A stretch of 64,000 bases of DNA from Yoonia sediminilitoris (GTDB lineage Bacteria; Pseudomonadota; Alphaproteobacteria; Rhodobacterales; Rhodobacteraceae). The DNA is taken from the NCBI RefSeq assembly GCF_003058085.1, contig NZ_QBUD01000005.1, positions 124,001 through 188,000 on the forward strand, written 5' to 3'. Positions 43,179 to 52,661 of this stretch are shown piece after piece (position 1 is the stretch's first letter; each line of letters begins with the position of its first letter). The position numbers were made by a program, and so were the translations under genes. The notes under the pieces are model-generated. The model did not search any database and was not told where the DNA came from. It saw only the letters and a list, made by a program, of their open reading frames with translations.

Positions 43179-44204
43179 ATGAATGTGAAACGTCCAACGC
43201 CAACACTTCACGATGTTGCAACACGCAGCGGTGTCTCAACCGCGACAGTGTCACGTTGCCTGAATTTCCCCGATCAGGTCGCAGAGCGGACCCGCAAAAA
43301 GGTCATGAAAGCAATTGATGATCTTGGCTATTCGCCCAACTTCGGAGCCAAGGTGATGGCCGCACGCCGCACCAATACGATCGGGGCCATCATTCCGACG
43401 ATGGAAAACGCGGTCTTCGCACGCGGATTGCAGGCCTTTCAGGAGGAACTGCGAGACCATGGCTTTACGATGCTGGTGGCAAGCACATCTTACCGCCCCG
43501 ATGTCGAGGAAGAACAGGTTCGTGCCCTCGTCGCACGCGGCGCGGACGCCCTGCTGTTGATCGGTCATGACCGTGACCCTGCTGTCTATGAGTTTCTTGA
43601 GGCCCAAGGCGTGCCTGCCCTTGTGACATGGGCCTTTGATGCCGGGTCGCAGCGTCCGTCTGTGGGTTTTGACAACAAGGCGGCAATGCATGAGATGGCC
43701 TCAGAGGTCATCGCTCTTGGGCATCGCAATCTGGCTTTCATCTCGGCAAAGACACGGATGAATGACCGCGCAACAGCCCGCTATCACGGGATAAAAAGCG
43801 CTATGACCGAAGCCGGGTTGAATCCTGATGACCTTTTGTTTGCCGAGACGACCTATAGTATCGAACACGGCGCGGAAGAGTTCGAGAAAGTCATGCAAGC
43901 GCCGGTCCGCCCAACAGCAGTGTTTTGCGGCAACGATGTTCTGGCCGTGGGTGCCCTGCGTCGCGCAAGAGAATTGGGGATCAAGGTCCCGCAGGAGGTA
44001 TCTATTCTTGGGTTCGACGATATCGAGCTTGCCCAGATTGCATACCCGGCACTGACGACCGTCCATGTCCCGCACCGCGAAATGGGGCGGCGCGCGGCAA
44101 TGGCTCTGGTGGGGCTGCTCAAGGACGGAACGCCCATTAAACCAGTCAAACTCCACGCGGCACCAATCTTTCGGGATACGCTGGCCGCTGCCGCGGGTTC
44201 CTGA
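43179..44204 (+). CDS. LacI-family regulator of the sulfonate operon
   Basis: 341 aa from ATG 43179 (the in-frame extension to 43125 lacks family sequence). The helix-turn-helix TLHDVATRSGVSTATVSRCL is followed by the hinge FGAKVMAARRTNTIGAIIPT and a periplasmic-binding-protein-like domain ending DDIELAQIAYPALTTVHVPH. It is divergent from the TRAP/hpsN operon with two operators between them. The inducer is probably a sulfonate substrate or intermediate. Confidence 0.9.
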   Translation: MNVKRPTPTLHDVATRSGVSTATVSRCLNFPDQVAERTRKKVMKAIDDLGYSPNFGAKVMAARRTNTIGAIIPTMENAVFARGLQAFQEELRDHGFTMLVASTSYRPDVEEEQVRALVARGADALLLIGHDRDPAVYEFLEAQGVPALVTWAFDAGSQRPSVGFDNKAAMHEMASEVIALGHRNLAFISAKTRMNDRATARYHGIKSAMTEAGLNPDDLLFAETTYSIEHGAEEFEKVMQAPVRPTAVFCGNDVLAVGALRRARELGIKVPQEVSILGFDDIELAQIAYPALTTVHVPHREMGRRAAMALVGLLKDGTPIKPVKLHAAPIFRDTLAAAAGS

Positions 44205-44218
44205 CAGGGCACACCGGT

Positions 44219-45625
44219 CTAGCTCTCATAGCGCGTTGATCCACGCCGATTGGCATCGACGGACAGGTTCAAGTGCATCGGCTCGTGCGCACGTTGCGAA
44301 CAAGCCTGACGCGGGCAGATATGGCAATTGATCCCGATCTTGGCGACATTCGCATCATCGGTCACGCGCAGGTCGCGGGCATATCCGATCTGCTCTGCAT
44401 GGGCCCTTTCGCAGCCCAATGTCACCACAAGGCGACGGCCTTGGGTATGTCGGCTGACGACCGGCCTGTCAGTTGTGCGGCTGATCGTAAAAAACTGTCC
44501 CGCATCAGGCAACTCGACAAATTGCGGGATGATATTTCCGGGCGCCGCAAATGCGCTATGGATGTTCCAGACAGGACAGGACCCGCCCTTGTCGGCCAGT
44601 GAAAACGTGGTGGCGTTGAACCGTTTTGTCACATTTCCCGCCCGATCAATGCGCAGGAAAAAGAATGGCACCCCAAGGGCACCCTTGCGTTGCAGGGTCG
44701 TCAGCCGGTGGCACACCATTTCAAACGACACGCCAAACGTCGCCGCAATCCGGTCAATGTCATAGCCTGACGTTTCCGCCAGTGACAGAAACGGGGTATA
44801 GGGCATCAGGAAAGCGGCCGCAAAATAGTTACTCAACTCGACCCGGCACCGGGCGCGCGCGGCTTCCGGCAATGCTTCGGCCGCATCGATCAGTGTTTCG
44901 ATCAAGTGGCTGCAAGTGACCATCGCCAGCACATAGGCCAGCTGGAAGTTGCGATTGACCTGATCCAAGGCTTCCGAGAGCAGCACGCGTCCGCGAGCCT
45001 CATCAAATACTCTGAGAGTGTCGGATTCGCTAGTGATGGTGACAAGCTCGACCTCGATGCCGTAGGCGTTGACCAAATGCCTTTTAAGGTTGGCATAGAT
45101 ATCATCGGGCTGCCCCCCTACTGCATCACGCGCCTGATCTGCAGCCTGCTCAAGCTGCGCAAAATGATTGGAATGCTGACGGAAAAATTCGTAGATCGCG
45201 GCCTCGGCCGAGGTCGCCAGCATGTCGGGCACCGCGGCTTGCGTGTCAAGATGCGTCAACCGGCCCAGCATGGCCCGGTAATTCTGGTGCAGTTGCATGA
45301 ACTGCGCCACCAGTCGCGGCGCATGATCGAGGGCCGCGCGCAATTCTTGCAGATCAGGGCGATCTCCGGTGAAAATCGGATCGCGGAAAGTTGCCCGCAA
45401 GTCCGCCAGTTGGGTCACATCATTGTCGTTGATCAGCTCCTGCCACGCGACACCATACGAATCGGTCAACGCCAACAGAATCTTGACCGACAGGCTGCGC
45501 TGGTTGTTTTCCAACAGGTTTACATAAGAGGCGCTGACGCCCAGTCGCCGCGCCATATCTGCCTGTGTTTGATTGTGTGCACGGCGCAATTGCCGCAATT
45601 GTGGGCCAACTAGTGTCTTCGTCAT
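44219..45625 (-). CDS. XRE-type regulator with ImmA/IrrE-like and DUF2083 domains (ScfR/RamB-like)
   Basis: 468 aa. The N-terminal helix-turn-helix is LRQLRRAHNQTQADMARRLG, followed by SASYVNLLENNQRSLS. The middle part resembles the ImmA/IrrE domain of this group (CRVELSNYFAAAFLMPYTPF). The C-terminal part is DUF2083 with a cysteine cluster (CERAHAEQ, GINCHICPRQACSQRA). Relatives such as RamB and ScfR sense acyl-CoA or C2/C3 metabolism and control glyoxylate or methylcitrate genes. It is divergent from the tctCBA-ligase-reductase operon and probably regulates it; the effector could be a CoA ester. Confidence 0.82.
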   Translation of the reverse strand: MTKTLVGPQLRQLRRAHNQTQADMARRLGVSASYVNLLENNQRSLSVKILLALTDSYGVAWQELINDNDVTQLADLRATFRDPIFTGDRPDLQELRAALDHAPRLVAQFMQLHQNYRAMLGRLTHLDTQAAVPDMLATSAEAAIYEFFRQHSNHFAQLEQAADQARDAVGGQPDDIYANLKRHLVNAYGIEVELVTITSESDTLRVFDEARGRVLLSEALDQVNRNFQLAYVLAMVTCSHLIETLIDAAEALPEAARARCRVELSNYFAAAFLMPYTPFLSLAETSGYDIDRIAATFGVSFEMVCHRLTTLQRKGALGVPFFFLRIDRAGNVTKRFNATTFSLADKGGSCPVWNIHSAFAAPGNIIPQFVELPDAGQFFTISRTTDRPVVSRHTQGRRLVVTLGCERAHAEQIGYARDLRVTDDANVAKIGINCHICPRQACSQRAHEPMHLNLSVDANRRGSTRYES

Positions 45626-45688
45626 GATTACAACTTTACAGATTCGAGATTTGTCTACGCAACAAATAACACATCAACCACAATTTTC

Positions 45689-45705
45689 GTGAAATTTTAT
45701 TTCAC
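45689..45705. promoter_or_regulatory. Inverted repeat in the regulator/tctC intergenic region
   Basis: GTGAAAT-TTT-ATTTCAC is a perfect 7-bp inverted repeat with a 3-nt spacer, 64 nt before the XRE-type regulator start and 98 nt before tctC. It is a candidate binding site for that regulator; no other strong palindrome was seen in the gap. Confidence 0.45.
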
Positions 45706-45802
45706 ACGTCTAGCTAATAGGGTACCACAGCGAGGACGATGGGAAACCTGAGGTTGTACATCGCACAAATCGCTCACTGTTAGACCCTTGGGAGGACATT
45801 AC

Positions 45803-46774
45803 ATGAGTTACACATTCCTACGCCGCTTTACATCGGCCACCGCGGCGCTGGTTTTTGCCGCGACAACAACCGTCGCGCAGGACTGGCAGCCTGAGAAGCC
45901 CGTCGAGATGGTCATCATGGCAGGTCAGGGTGGCGGCGCTGATCGTCTGGCCCGTCTGTTCCAGTCCATCATCCAGAAAGAAAAGCTGTCGAACATGCCG
46001 ATCCTGCCAGTGAACAAGGGTGGCGGCTCCGGCGCTGAGGCGCTGCGCTATCTGTCTGACAAGCCGGGTGACAACCATGTGATCATGGCGACTTTGAACA
46101 GCTATTACACTACGCCCTTGCGCACCGATATTGGCGTCAACATCGAAGAATTCACGCCTATCGCTCGGATGGCTTTGGATACATTCGTATTGTGGGTCAA
46201 CGCTGACAGCGACATCCAGACACTTGACGATTATGTTGCTGCCGTCAAAGCATCAGGTGGCTCATGGAAGATGGGGGGCACTGGTACAGGGCAGGAGGAC
46301 AGCCTGGTGACTGCGATGCTGGAAAAGGAATTCGGCATTGACGTCACTTACGTGCCCTTCTCGGGTGGCGGTGATGTCGCGCGCAACCTTGTCGGCGGAC
46401 ATATTGATTCGTCTGTGAACAACCCGTCCGAAGCGCTGGGTTTCTATGAAGCCGGCAAATTGCGCCCAATCGCAGCCTTCACACCTGACCGGATCTCTGT
46501 CTTCCCCGACACACCAACAATGGGCGAGTTGGGCCATGACCTTGTTTACTGGATGCAGCGGTCGTTCGTAGCGCCAAAAGACATGGCACCAGAGGCTGTC
46601 GCCTATTACACCGACATGTTCCAAAAGCTGAGCGAGTCAGAGGAATGGCAGACCTACACGGCCGAAAAGGCGCTGATGTCCGAATTCCTGACCGGTGATG
46701 ATCTGCAAGCCTACTTCCTTGAAGAGCGTGGCAAGCATGCTGATTTGCTCAGCAGCATGGAAGAAGGCTCCTGA
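45803..46774 (+). CDS. tctC: TTT-family solute-binding receptor (TctC/Bug)
   Basis: 323 aa from ATG 45803 with GGAGG 8 nt upstream. The signal peptide ends near ATTTVAQ. The mature protein has EMVIMAGQGGGADRLARLFQ, NKGGGSGAEALRYLSDKPGD and VPFSGGGDVARNLVGGHID, the Bug/TctC binding-loop pattern for carboxylates. It delivers substrate to TctAB encoded next. By the downstream enzymes the ligand may be oxalate or a similar small dicarboxylate. Confidence 0.88.
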   Translation: MSYTFLRRFTSATAALVFAATTTVAQDWQPEKPVEMVIMAGQGGGADRLARLFQSIIQKEKLSNMPILPVNKGGGSGAEALRYLSDKPGDNHVIMATLNSYYTTPLRTDIGVNIEEFTPIARMALDTFVLWVNADSDIQTLDDYVAAVKASGGSWKMGGTGTGQEDSLVTAMLEKEFGIDVTYVPFSGGGDVARNLVGGHIDSSVNNPSEALGFYEAGKLRPIAAFTPDRISVFPDTPTMGELGHDLVYWMQRSFVAPKDMAPEAVAYYTDMFQKLSESEEWQTYTAEKALMSEFLTGDDLQAYFLEERGKHADLLSSMEEGS

Positions 46775-46849
46775 ACAGCACGTTGACCTATCATCAGGTG
46801 GGGCAGTACGTTGCCCCGCCTGACCAATCCGCAAATATGAGAATACCCA

Positions 46850-47341
46850 ATGCTGATAGCTGACAGGCTTATCGCGGCAGCCATCATGGCGATGTCCGCG
46901 TATTTTATGTGGCACGCGATGGTGCTGCCGATTGGATGGAACGGCATGACCGGGGGACCTGGCGGCGGTGCCTTTCCTTTCTGGCTGTCAGCGATCATGT
47001 TTGTCTGTGCCGGCGCAATTCTGGTCAGGTCGCTGCGCGGAAAATCGGACTATGCCGGCGACTTTTTTGATCCTGACACGCTGCGCGCTGTCGTCACGGT
47101 GGTCATCGCACTGGTTGTGACAATCGCCCTGATCCCGTGGGTCGGCTCTTACATCGCCTTGCCGCTTTTCTTGTTCTGGTACCTCAAGATCTTTGGCAAG
47201 CACAGTTGGGCGCTGACCCTTTCGATCATCATCGGAACCCCGCTTTTCCTGTTCTTTTTCTTCGAGGTCACGCTGAAAATTCTGCTGCCCAAAGGGCTGA
47301 CCGAACCTTTCTTCGTCCCGCTTTACGCGATGTTTTTCTAG
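46850..47341 (+). CDS. tctB: TTT-family small membrane subunit (TctB)
   Basis: 163 aa with four hydrophobic helices, including DRLIAAAIMAMSAYFMWHAM and a C-terminal LFLFFFFEVTLKILLPKG. The G-P-G-G-G-AFPFW motif after the first helix is the TctB hallmark. It lies 75 nt after tctC and 12 nt before tctA. Confidence 0.88.
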   Translation: MLIADRLIAAAIMAMSAYFMWHAMVLPIGWNGMTGGPGGGAFPFWLSAIMFVCAGAILVRSLRGKSDYAGDFFDPDTLRAVVTVVIALVVTIALIPWVGSYIALPLFLFWYLKIFGKHSWALTLSIIIGTPLFLFFFFEVTLKILLPKGLTEPFFVPLYAMFF

Positions 47342-47353
47342 GAAGTCTGACTG

Positions 47354-48865
47354 ATGGAACTAATCGGACACATGATGGACGGGTTTGCGACGTCGCTGTC
47401 GCCGCTCAACCTGATGATTGTTGTGCTTGGGGTCACAGCGGGCCTGTTTATCGGCGCGATGCCCGGATTGGGGTCAGTCAATGGCGTGGCGATTGTGCTG
47501 CCCCTGACCTTTATCGTGCCCCCCTCGTCGGCCATCATCCTGCTTGCGGCCATCTACTATGGCGCGATGTATGGCGGGGCGGTCAGTTCGATCCTGTTGG
47601 GGATTCCGGGCGCGTCAACGGCGGTGGCGACCACCTTTGACGGGCGACCGATGGCCCAACAGGGCAAGGCGGGGCTTGCGCTGATTGCCGCGGCCGTCGC
47701 GTCCTTTGTTGGCGGCACGATTTCGGTCATACTGTTCACGCTTTTCGCGGCACCATTGGCCGATATTGCGTTGCAGTTCGGCCCGCCGGAAGAATTCGCA
47801 CTTGTGCTGCTGGCCTTCACGACGTTTGTCGGCCTTGGCGGTGATGACGTGCTGAAGACAATCATCATGATTTGTCTGGGTCTGGCGCTGTCCACCGTCG
47901 GGCTTGACCTGATTTCCGGCCAGCCGCGCCTGATCTTTTTTGACCAACCGGGTTTCTATTCCGGCATCAGTTTTCTGGTGCTCGCCATCGGGGCCTACGG
48001 TGTGGGCGAAATCCTGTACACCATCGAGACCTCGAAATCGGCACCGCAAGTCACGCCCGCGCGGCTGACATTCCGTGAACTCGGGCATGGCCTGAAAGAA
48101 ATGAACCGGCTTTGGAAAACCATGAGCTTTGGATCACTCATCGGCTTTTTCGTGGGGATGCTACCCGCCGCAGGCGCCACACCCGCCGCCCTCATGGCTT
48201 ACGGTTTGGCAAAAGTCACATCAAAGAACTCTGACCAATTCGGCAAAGGTGCGATCGAAGGGGTCGCCGCACCCGAAACCGCCAACAACGCCGCATCGAC
48301 CGGCTCGCTGTTGCCGATGCTGACGCTGGGCATCCCCGGATCACCGACCACGGCGCTTTTGCTGGGTGGCATGGTAATGTGGGGGCTTGTGCCCGGACCG
48401 ATGCTGTTTATCGAACAGCCTGACTTTGTCTGGGGGCTGATTTCATCGCTTTACACGGCCAATTTCGCGGCCGTTCTAGTGAACCTCGCGCTTATCCCTG
48501 TGTTTGTCTGGGCGCTGCGGATGCCATTTACCGTGCTTTGCGCGCTGGTCTTGATCCTGTGTATCGTAGGGGGCTACGCGCCCAGCCAGAAGATGCACGA
48601 TGTCTGGTTGATCGTAGGCTTTGGCGTTGGTGGATATCTGCTGCGCAAGGCCGACTATCCGATGGCACCCTTGGTCCTTGCACTGGTGCTCGGCCCCTTG
48701 ATGGAAAAAAGCTTCCGCCAGACGCTAATTGCGGAACAGGGTAACATACTTGCTTTCATCGAGCGGCCGCTATCTGCTACCTTCATCGCGATCAGCGCGA
48801 TCTTCTTCCTGCTGCCACTTTTGAAATATGCGCGCGGCCTGACGCGTAGCAAAGCAACTGCCTAA
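47354..48865 (+). CDS. tctA: TTT-family large membrane subunit (TctA)
   Basis: 503 aa, about eleven helices. Diagnostic motifs are GLFIGAMPGLGSVNGVAIVL, YYGAMYGGAVSSILLGIPG, FFVGMLPAAGATPAALMAYG and GIPGSPTTALLLGG. It is the permease of the tripartite carboxylate transporter, driven by an ion gradient. Family members take up citrate, tartrate, terephthalate and similar acids; the actual substrate is inferred only from the next two genes. Confidence 0.92.
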   Translation: MELIGHMMDGFATSLSPLNLMIVVLGVTAGLFIGAMPGLGSVNGVAIVLPLTFIVPPSSAIILLAAIYYGAMYGGAVSSILLGIPGASTAVATTFDGRPMAQQGKAGLALIAAAVASFVGGTISVILFTLFAAPLADIALQFGPPEEFALVLLAFTTFVGLGGDDVLKTIIMICLGLALSTVGLDLISGQPRLIFFDQPGFYSGISFLVLAIGAYGVGEILYTIETSKSAPQVTPARLTFRELGHGLKEMNRLWKTMSFGSLIGFFVGMLPAAGATPAALMAYGLAKVTSKNSDQFGKGAIEGVAAPETANNAASTGSLLPMLTLGIPGSPTTALLLGGMVMWGLVPGPMLFIEQPDFVWGLISSLYTANFAAVLVNLALIPVFVWALRMPFTVLCALVLILCIVGGYAPSQKMHDVWLIVGFGVGGYLLRKADYPMAPLVLALVLGPLMEKSFRQTLIAEQGNILAFIERPLSATFIAISAIFFLLPLLKYARGLTRSKATA

Positions 48866-48887
48866 CTTTGAACGAAGGACTATCCCC

Positions 48888-50417
48888 ATGCATACAACGA
48901 TGAGCGCCCTTTTGAGTGGTCATGACGGGTCAGCCCCTGCCATCGGCGCGCCTGATCGCGCGTGGCTGACTTATGACGGGCTGCGCAATCTGACGGACAC
49001 CGTCAAAGCTGCATTGCATGGTATGGGAATCGGTAAGGGCGACCGGGTCGCGATTGTCCTGCCCAACGGACCGGAAATGGCGACGGCTTTTGTCACAATT
49101 GCGCAGGTGGCCACGACCGCGCCGCTTAACCCCGCCTACCGCGAAGAAGAGTATGACTTCTACCTTTCCGATCTCAAGGCCAAGGCCCTTGTGGTGATGG
49201 ATGGCTATGATGGCCCTGCCGTTGCAGCGGCAACCAAGGCAGGCATGGCGATTGTGCGGGTTTGCGTGCCAGATGGCGCCCCTGCCGGATTATTTGAATT
49301 GGAATCCGATGCCACAGGCACTGCCGACTCCTCTGATCCGGCGGCCGATGATGTGGCATTGATCCTGCACACGTCCGGCACCACATCGCGCCCCAAGATC
49401 GTGCCTCTGCTGCAATCCAACGTGGCGGCTTCAGCCGAGCATATCAAAGTGTCACTTGACCTGACCCCCGCTGACCGCTGCCTGAACGTGATGCCCCTGT
49501 TTCACATCCACGGCCTGATTGCCGCTGTAACCGCATCACTGGCTGCCGGTGCATCCATCTGGTGCGCACCGGGCTTTGACGCGCTGCGCTTCTTCAGCTT
49601 CATGAAAGAGGCAAAGCCGACATGGTACACCGCCGTACCAACCATGCATCAGGCAATCCTGAGCCGGGCAAGCCGGAATGCAGACGTGATCGCCGCAAAT
49701 CCGCTGCGGTTCTTGCGGTCATCCTCGGCGTCGTTGCCGGCACAGGTGATGGTAGCCCTGAACGAGACCTTCAACGCCCCCGTGGTCGAGGCTTACGGCA
49801 TGACCGAAGCAGCACACCAGATGGCCTGCAACCCGCTTGAATCCGGCACCCAGAAACCGGGTGCGGTTGGCATCCCCGCAGGCCCCGAAATGCGCATCGC
49901 CCACGAAACCGAGGACCGTCTTATTGATGGAACCGGCGAAGTTGCAATCTCTGGGCCCAACGTCACGCCGGGATATGAAAGCAACCCCGAAGCAAACGCC
50001 AAGAACTTTTTTGAAGCAGAAGGAAAGCGTTGGTTCCGCACCGGCGATCAGGGGGCTTTTGACGACGAAGGCTACCTGCATCTGACCGGCCGCCTGAAGG
50101 AAATCATCAACCGTGGGGGCGAAAAGATCAGCCCGCTGGAAGTCGATGGCGTGTTGCTGGACCACCCCGATGTGGCACAAGTCGTGACATTTGCCCTGCC
50201 CCACCCAAAGCTCGGCGAAGAAGTCGCCGCAGCCCTTGTGCTAAAGGAAGGGTCCACCGCCACCGAAAAGGACATCCGCGCCTTTGCCTCCGAACGAATG
50301 GCCGATTTCAAAGTGCCGCGCAAAGTGATCATCCTTGATGAAATCCCCAAAGGCGCCACCGGCAAAATGCAGCGGATCGGCTTGGCCGAAAAGCTGGGCT
50401 TGGTAGAAAAGGCCTGA
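48888..50417 (+). CDS. Acyl-CoA synthetase of the oxalate-CoA ligase type
   Basis: 509 aa, ANL superfamily. The adenylate loop is LHTSGTTSRPK, and MPLFHIHGLIAA, TWYTAVPTMHQ, FLRSSSASLPAQV, VVEAYGMTEA, GPNVTPGYESNPEAN and RLKEIINRGGEKISPLEVD follow. Block by block, this reads like AAE3/Pcs60, the oxalyl-CoA synthetases of plants, yeast and methylotrophs (compared from memory). The reaction would be oxalate + CoA + ATP to oxalyl-CoA, AMP and PPi. It lies 22 nt after tctA and 5 nt before a reductase gene. Another dicarboxylate or short acid cannot be excluded. Confidence 0.8.
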   Translation: MHTTMSALLSGHDGSAPAIGAPDRAWLTYDGLRNLTDTVKAALHGMGIGKGDRVAIVLPNGPEMATAFVTIAQVATTAPLNPAYREEEYDFYLSDLKAKALVVMDGYDGPAVAAATKAGMAIVRVCVPDGAPAGLFELESDATGTADSSDPAADDVALILHTSGTTSRPKIVPLLQSNVAASAEHIKVSLDLTPADRCLNVMPLFHIHGLIAAVTASLAAGASIWCAPGFDALRFFSFMKEAKPTWYTAVPTMHQAILSRASRNADVIAANPLRFLRSSSASLPAQVMVALNETFNAPVVEAYGMTEAAHQMACNPLESGTQKPGAVGIPAGPEMRIAHETEDRLIDGTGEVAISGPNVTPGYESNPEANAKNFFEAEGKRWFRTGDQGAFDDEGYLHLTGRLKEIINRGGEKISPLEVDGVLLDHPDVAQVVTFALPHPKLGEEVAAALVLKEGSTATEKDIRAFASERMADFKVPRKVIILDEIPKGATGKMQRIGLAEKLGLVEKA

Positions 50418-50422
50418 ACACC

Positions 50423-51403
50423 ATGAAAATCTGTATTTTTGGAGCAGGCGCAATCGGCGGCTATATGGGCGTCAAGCTGGCGCAGGCCGGGGCCGATGTC
50501 AGCCTTGTGGCCCGCGGGCCACATCTGGCCGCCATGAACGAAAAGGGCCTGACCCTGATCGAGGAAGACAAGGACCCTGTCACAGTTCCCGTCACCGCCA
50601 GCGACAACCCCGCCGATCTGGGGCCGCAGGACTATGTGATCGTCACGCTCAAGGCGCATTCAGTGCCTCCCGTCGTGCCCAAAATGCAACCGCTGATCGG
50701 GGATAACACAACAATCGTGAGCGGCGTGAATGGCGTGCCATGGTGGTATTTCCACAAGATCGGCACCGACCTTGAAGGCACACGGCTGGCCACGGTTGAC
50801 CCCGGCAATGCCCAATGGGATGGCTTTGGACCGGACCGGGTGTTGGGCTGTGTCGTCTACCCCGCAGCCGAAGTGACCGAACCGGGCACAATCAAACATA
50901 TCGAAGGCAACCGCTTTTCGCTGGGCGAACCCGACGGCAGCAAATCCGACCGTGCGTTGGCCCTGTCCAAGGCGCTGTCGGCTGCCGGATTGAAAGCACC
51001 CGTGCGCCCGCGCCTGCGCGATGAAATCTGGGTCAAGCTCTGGGGCAACCTGTCATTCAACCCGATCTCGGCGTTGACACATGCCACGCTGGATGTCCTT
51101 TGCACCGACCCCGGCACGCGGGCGGTCGCCAAGGGAATGATGCTGGAGGCACAGGAAATCGCCGAAAAACTGGGCGTGAAATTCCCCATCGATGTAGAGC
51201 GGCGGATTGACGGCGGTGCCGCTGTGGGTGCGCACCGCACTTCAATGTTGCAGGACCTTGATCAGGGGCGCCCGATGGAAATCGACGCGCTTGTTGGTTC
51301 GGTGCAGGAACTGGGGCGCGTGACAGAAACGCCAACCCCGACAATCGACACGGTGCTGGCACTCATTCAATTACGTGGCCGCACTGCGGGACTTTACGGG
51401 TAA
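50423..51403 (+). CDS. Ketopantoate-reductase-family protein, candidate oxalyl-CoA reductase (PanE2-like)
   Basis: 326 aa. The NADP site is IFGAGAIGGYMGVKLAQAG at the N-terminus. The catalytic Lys and Asn pattern lies in EIWVKLWGNLSFNPISALTH, and the C-terminal helical domain ends with TPTPTIDTVLALIQLRG. The fold is that of PanE/ApbA. In Methylobacterium extorquens the paralogue PanE2 has been reported to reduce oxalyl-CoA to glyoxylate. Here the gene follows a predicted oxalyl-CoA synthetase by 5 nt, which points to that role rather than pantothenate synthesis. This is inference from context. Confidence 0.78.
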   Translation: MKICIFGAGAIGGYMGVKLAQAGADVSLVARGPHLAAMNEKGLTLIEEDKDPVTVPVTASDNPADLGPQDYVIVTLKAHSVPPVVPKMQPLIGDNTTIVSGVNGVPWWYFHKIGTDLEGTRLATVDPGNAQWDGFGPDRVLGCVVYPAAEVTEPGTIKHIEGNRFSLGEPDGSKSDRALALSKALSAAGLKAPVRPRLRDEIWVKLWGNLSFNPISALTHATLDVLCTDPGTRAVAKGMMLEAQEIAEKLGVKFPIDVERRIDGGAAVGAHRTSMLQDLDQGRPMEIDALVGSVQELGRVTETPTPTIDTVLALIQLRGRTAGLYG

Positions 51404-51415
51404 AAGGTTCAGACG

Positions 51416-52249
51416 ATGACGATCAAGAATATTCTTGTGGCCTATAACGGGTTACCCGGCTCAAACACCGCCCTGCGGGGGGCCGTCCTGATGCAGCAAT
51501 ATTACGACGCGCATCTGACCGGGCTTTTTGCGCATGGCAACCCGGTCTTGTCGCGCCAGATGAAACCCTGGATGCCGAAGAAAATTCAAGAGGCGATCAT
51601 GTCCGTCGCCGACAGCCCCAACAGCGACATGCAAGACAAATTCAGCGAGACCTGCGCAAACGTACCGCCTGAAAAGCTGCATTGGATCGACAGTGGCGGT
51701 TCGGTACAGCGGACCGTCGCGCGCTATGCCCGGCTTTTTGACATCACCGTTTTGGGGATGCACGAAAGTACGCTTGAACAAAACCTGAGCCATATCGACA
51801 TTTATCCAGACCGCGTCACCTTTGACAGTGGGCGTCCGGTCATCATCTTTCCGGCCAATTTCGAGGGCAGCCTATTTGGAAAACGCGCCGTTCTGGCTTG
51901 GGACGGCGGGCGCGCCGCAGCGCGGGCCCTCGCTGACGCGATGCAGATTCTCAAGGCCGAGGATGAGGTCGAAATCGTATCGGTCGGGCGTTCCCCCCTC
52001 GCGGATTCACTGCCCGGGATCGACGTGCGCACCATTCTGGATCGCCATGATGTGAACGTGACGCTGACCGAACTTCCGCGCAGCAAAAAATCTATCGCGG
52101 ACACGCTGGTGAACCATTGCGATACCGTCGGCGCAAGCCTGCTTGTCATGGGGGCCTACGAACACTCGCCCCTGCGCGAAGGTCTGATCGGCGGCGTCAC
52201 CCACGATATTGCACTGCGCGCCAAAATTCCGGTCTTGATGAGCCACTGA
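51416..52249 (+). CDS. Universal stress protein, tandem UspA domains
   Basis: 277 aa, two Usp-like halves. The C-terminal one is complete: AVLAWDGGRAAARALADAMQ, then LVMGAYEHSPLREGLIGGVT with the G-x2-G-x9-G(S/T)-like nucleotide loop altered. The N-terminal half starts ILVAYNGLPGSNTALRGAV. It is 12 nt after the reductase gene and closes the tctCBA operon. Its role in the pathway is unknown. Confidence 0.85.
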   Translation: MTIKNILVAYNGLPGSNTALRGAVLMQQYYDAHLTGLFAHGNPVLSRQMKPWMPKKIQEAIMSVADSPNSDMQDKFSETCANVPPEKLHWIDSGGSVQRTVARYARLFDITVLGMHESTLEQNLSHIDIYPDRVTFDSGRPVIIFPANFEGSLFGKRAVLAWDGGRAAARALADAMQILKAEDEVEIVSVGRSPLADSLPGIDVRTILDRHDVNVTLTELPRSKKSIADTLVNHCDTVGASLLVMGAYEHSPLREGLIGGVTHDIALRAKIPVLMSH

Positions 52250-52286
52250 ACAACGCAATAGCTGCACACGCCGAAACGCACGAAAC

Positions 52287-52640
52287 ATGCAGCTTAGGGT
52301 CACGCCCTGTTGACTTTGCCTGAGAGAGAGCAGCATCAGCCCGTCGCAGAACGACGTCAAATTTCAGATAATTCAGTGTGGGTTCTGAAATGCCAAAGTT
52401 CGCGGCAATCGGCAGTGGCACGCCATCAAAAACAAACGGTACGCCGATGACTCCATTGCGGATCACGCGGGCTTTTGCGATCGCAGCCTCGTGCATCGCG
52501 TCGCGCAGAATAACGCAGAACCCTTCGTCCCCCATCCTGAAACTGGCTCAGGTCATCAACTTCCAGGGGACGTCGTGTGCGAAACGCATTGCCACCAAAA
52601 TGTCATTGGCGCTGAACCCCGCTTTGAATTCTGCTGGCTG
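52287..52640 (-). pseudogene. Remnant of a GGDEF (diguanylate cyclase) domain
   Basis: In one minus-strand frame the sequence reads SANDILVAMRFAH, a TGA stop, FRMGDEGFCVILRDA, LPIAANFGISE and finally VVLRRADAALSQAKSTGRD. These are the successive landmarks of a GGDEF domain, with the signature G-G-D-E-F changed to MGDEGF and parts missing. It cannot code for an active cyclase. It occupies the 410-nt gap between the usp gene and the leftward dehydrogenase operon. Confidence 0.65.
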
Positions 52641-52661
52641 CTCTGTATCCGGCGGGTCGGT

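Noticed and set aside
50423..51403. Ketopantoate reductase for pantothenate synthesis
   Set aside because: The gene is embedded in a transporter-ligase operon without panB or panC; a PanE2-like role fits better, though not proven.
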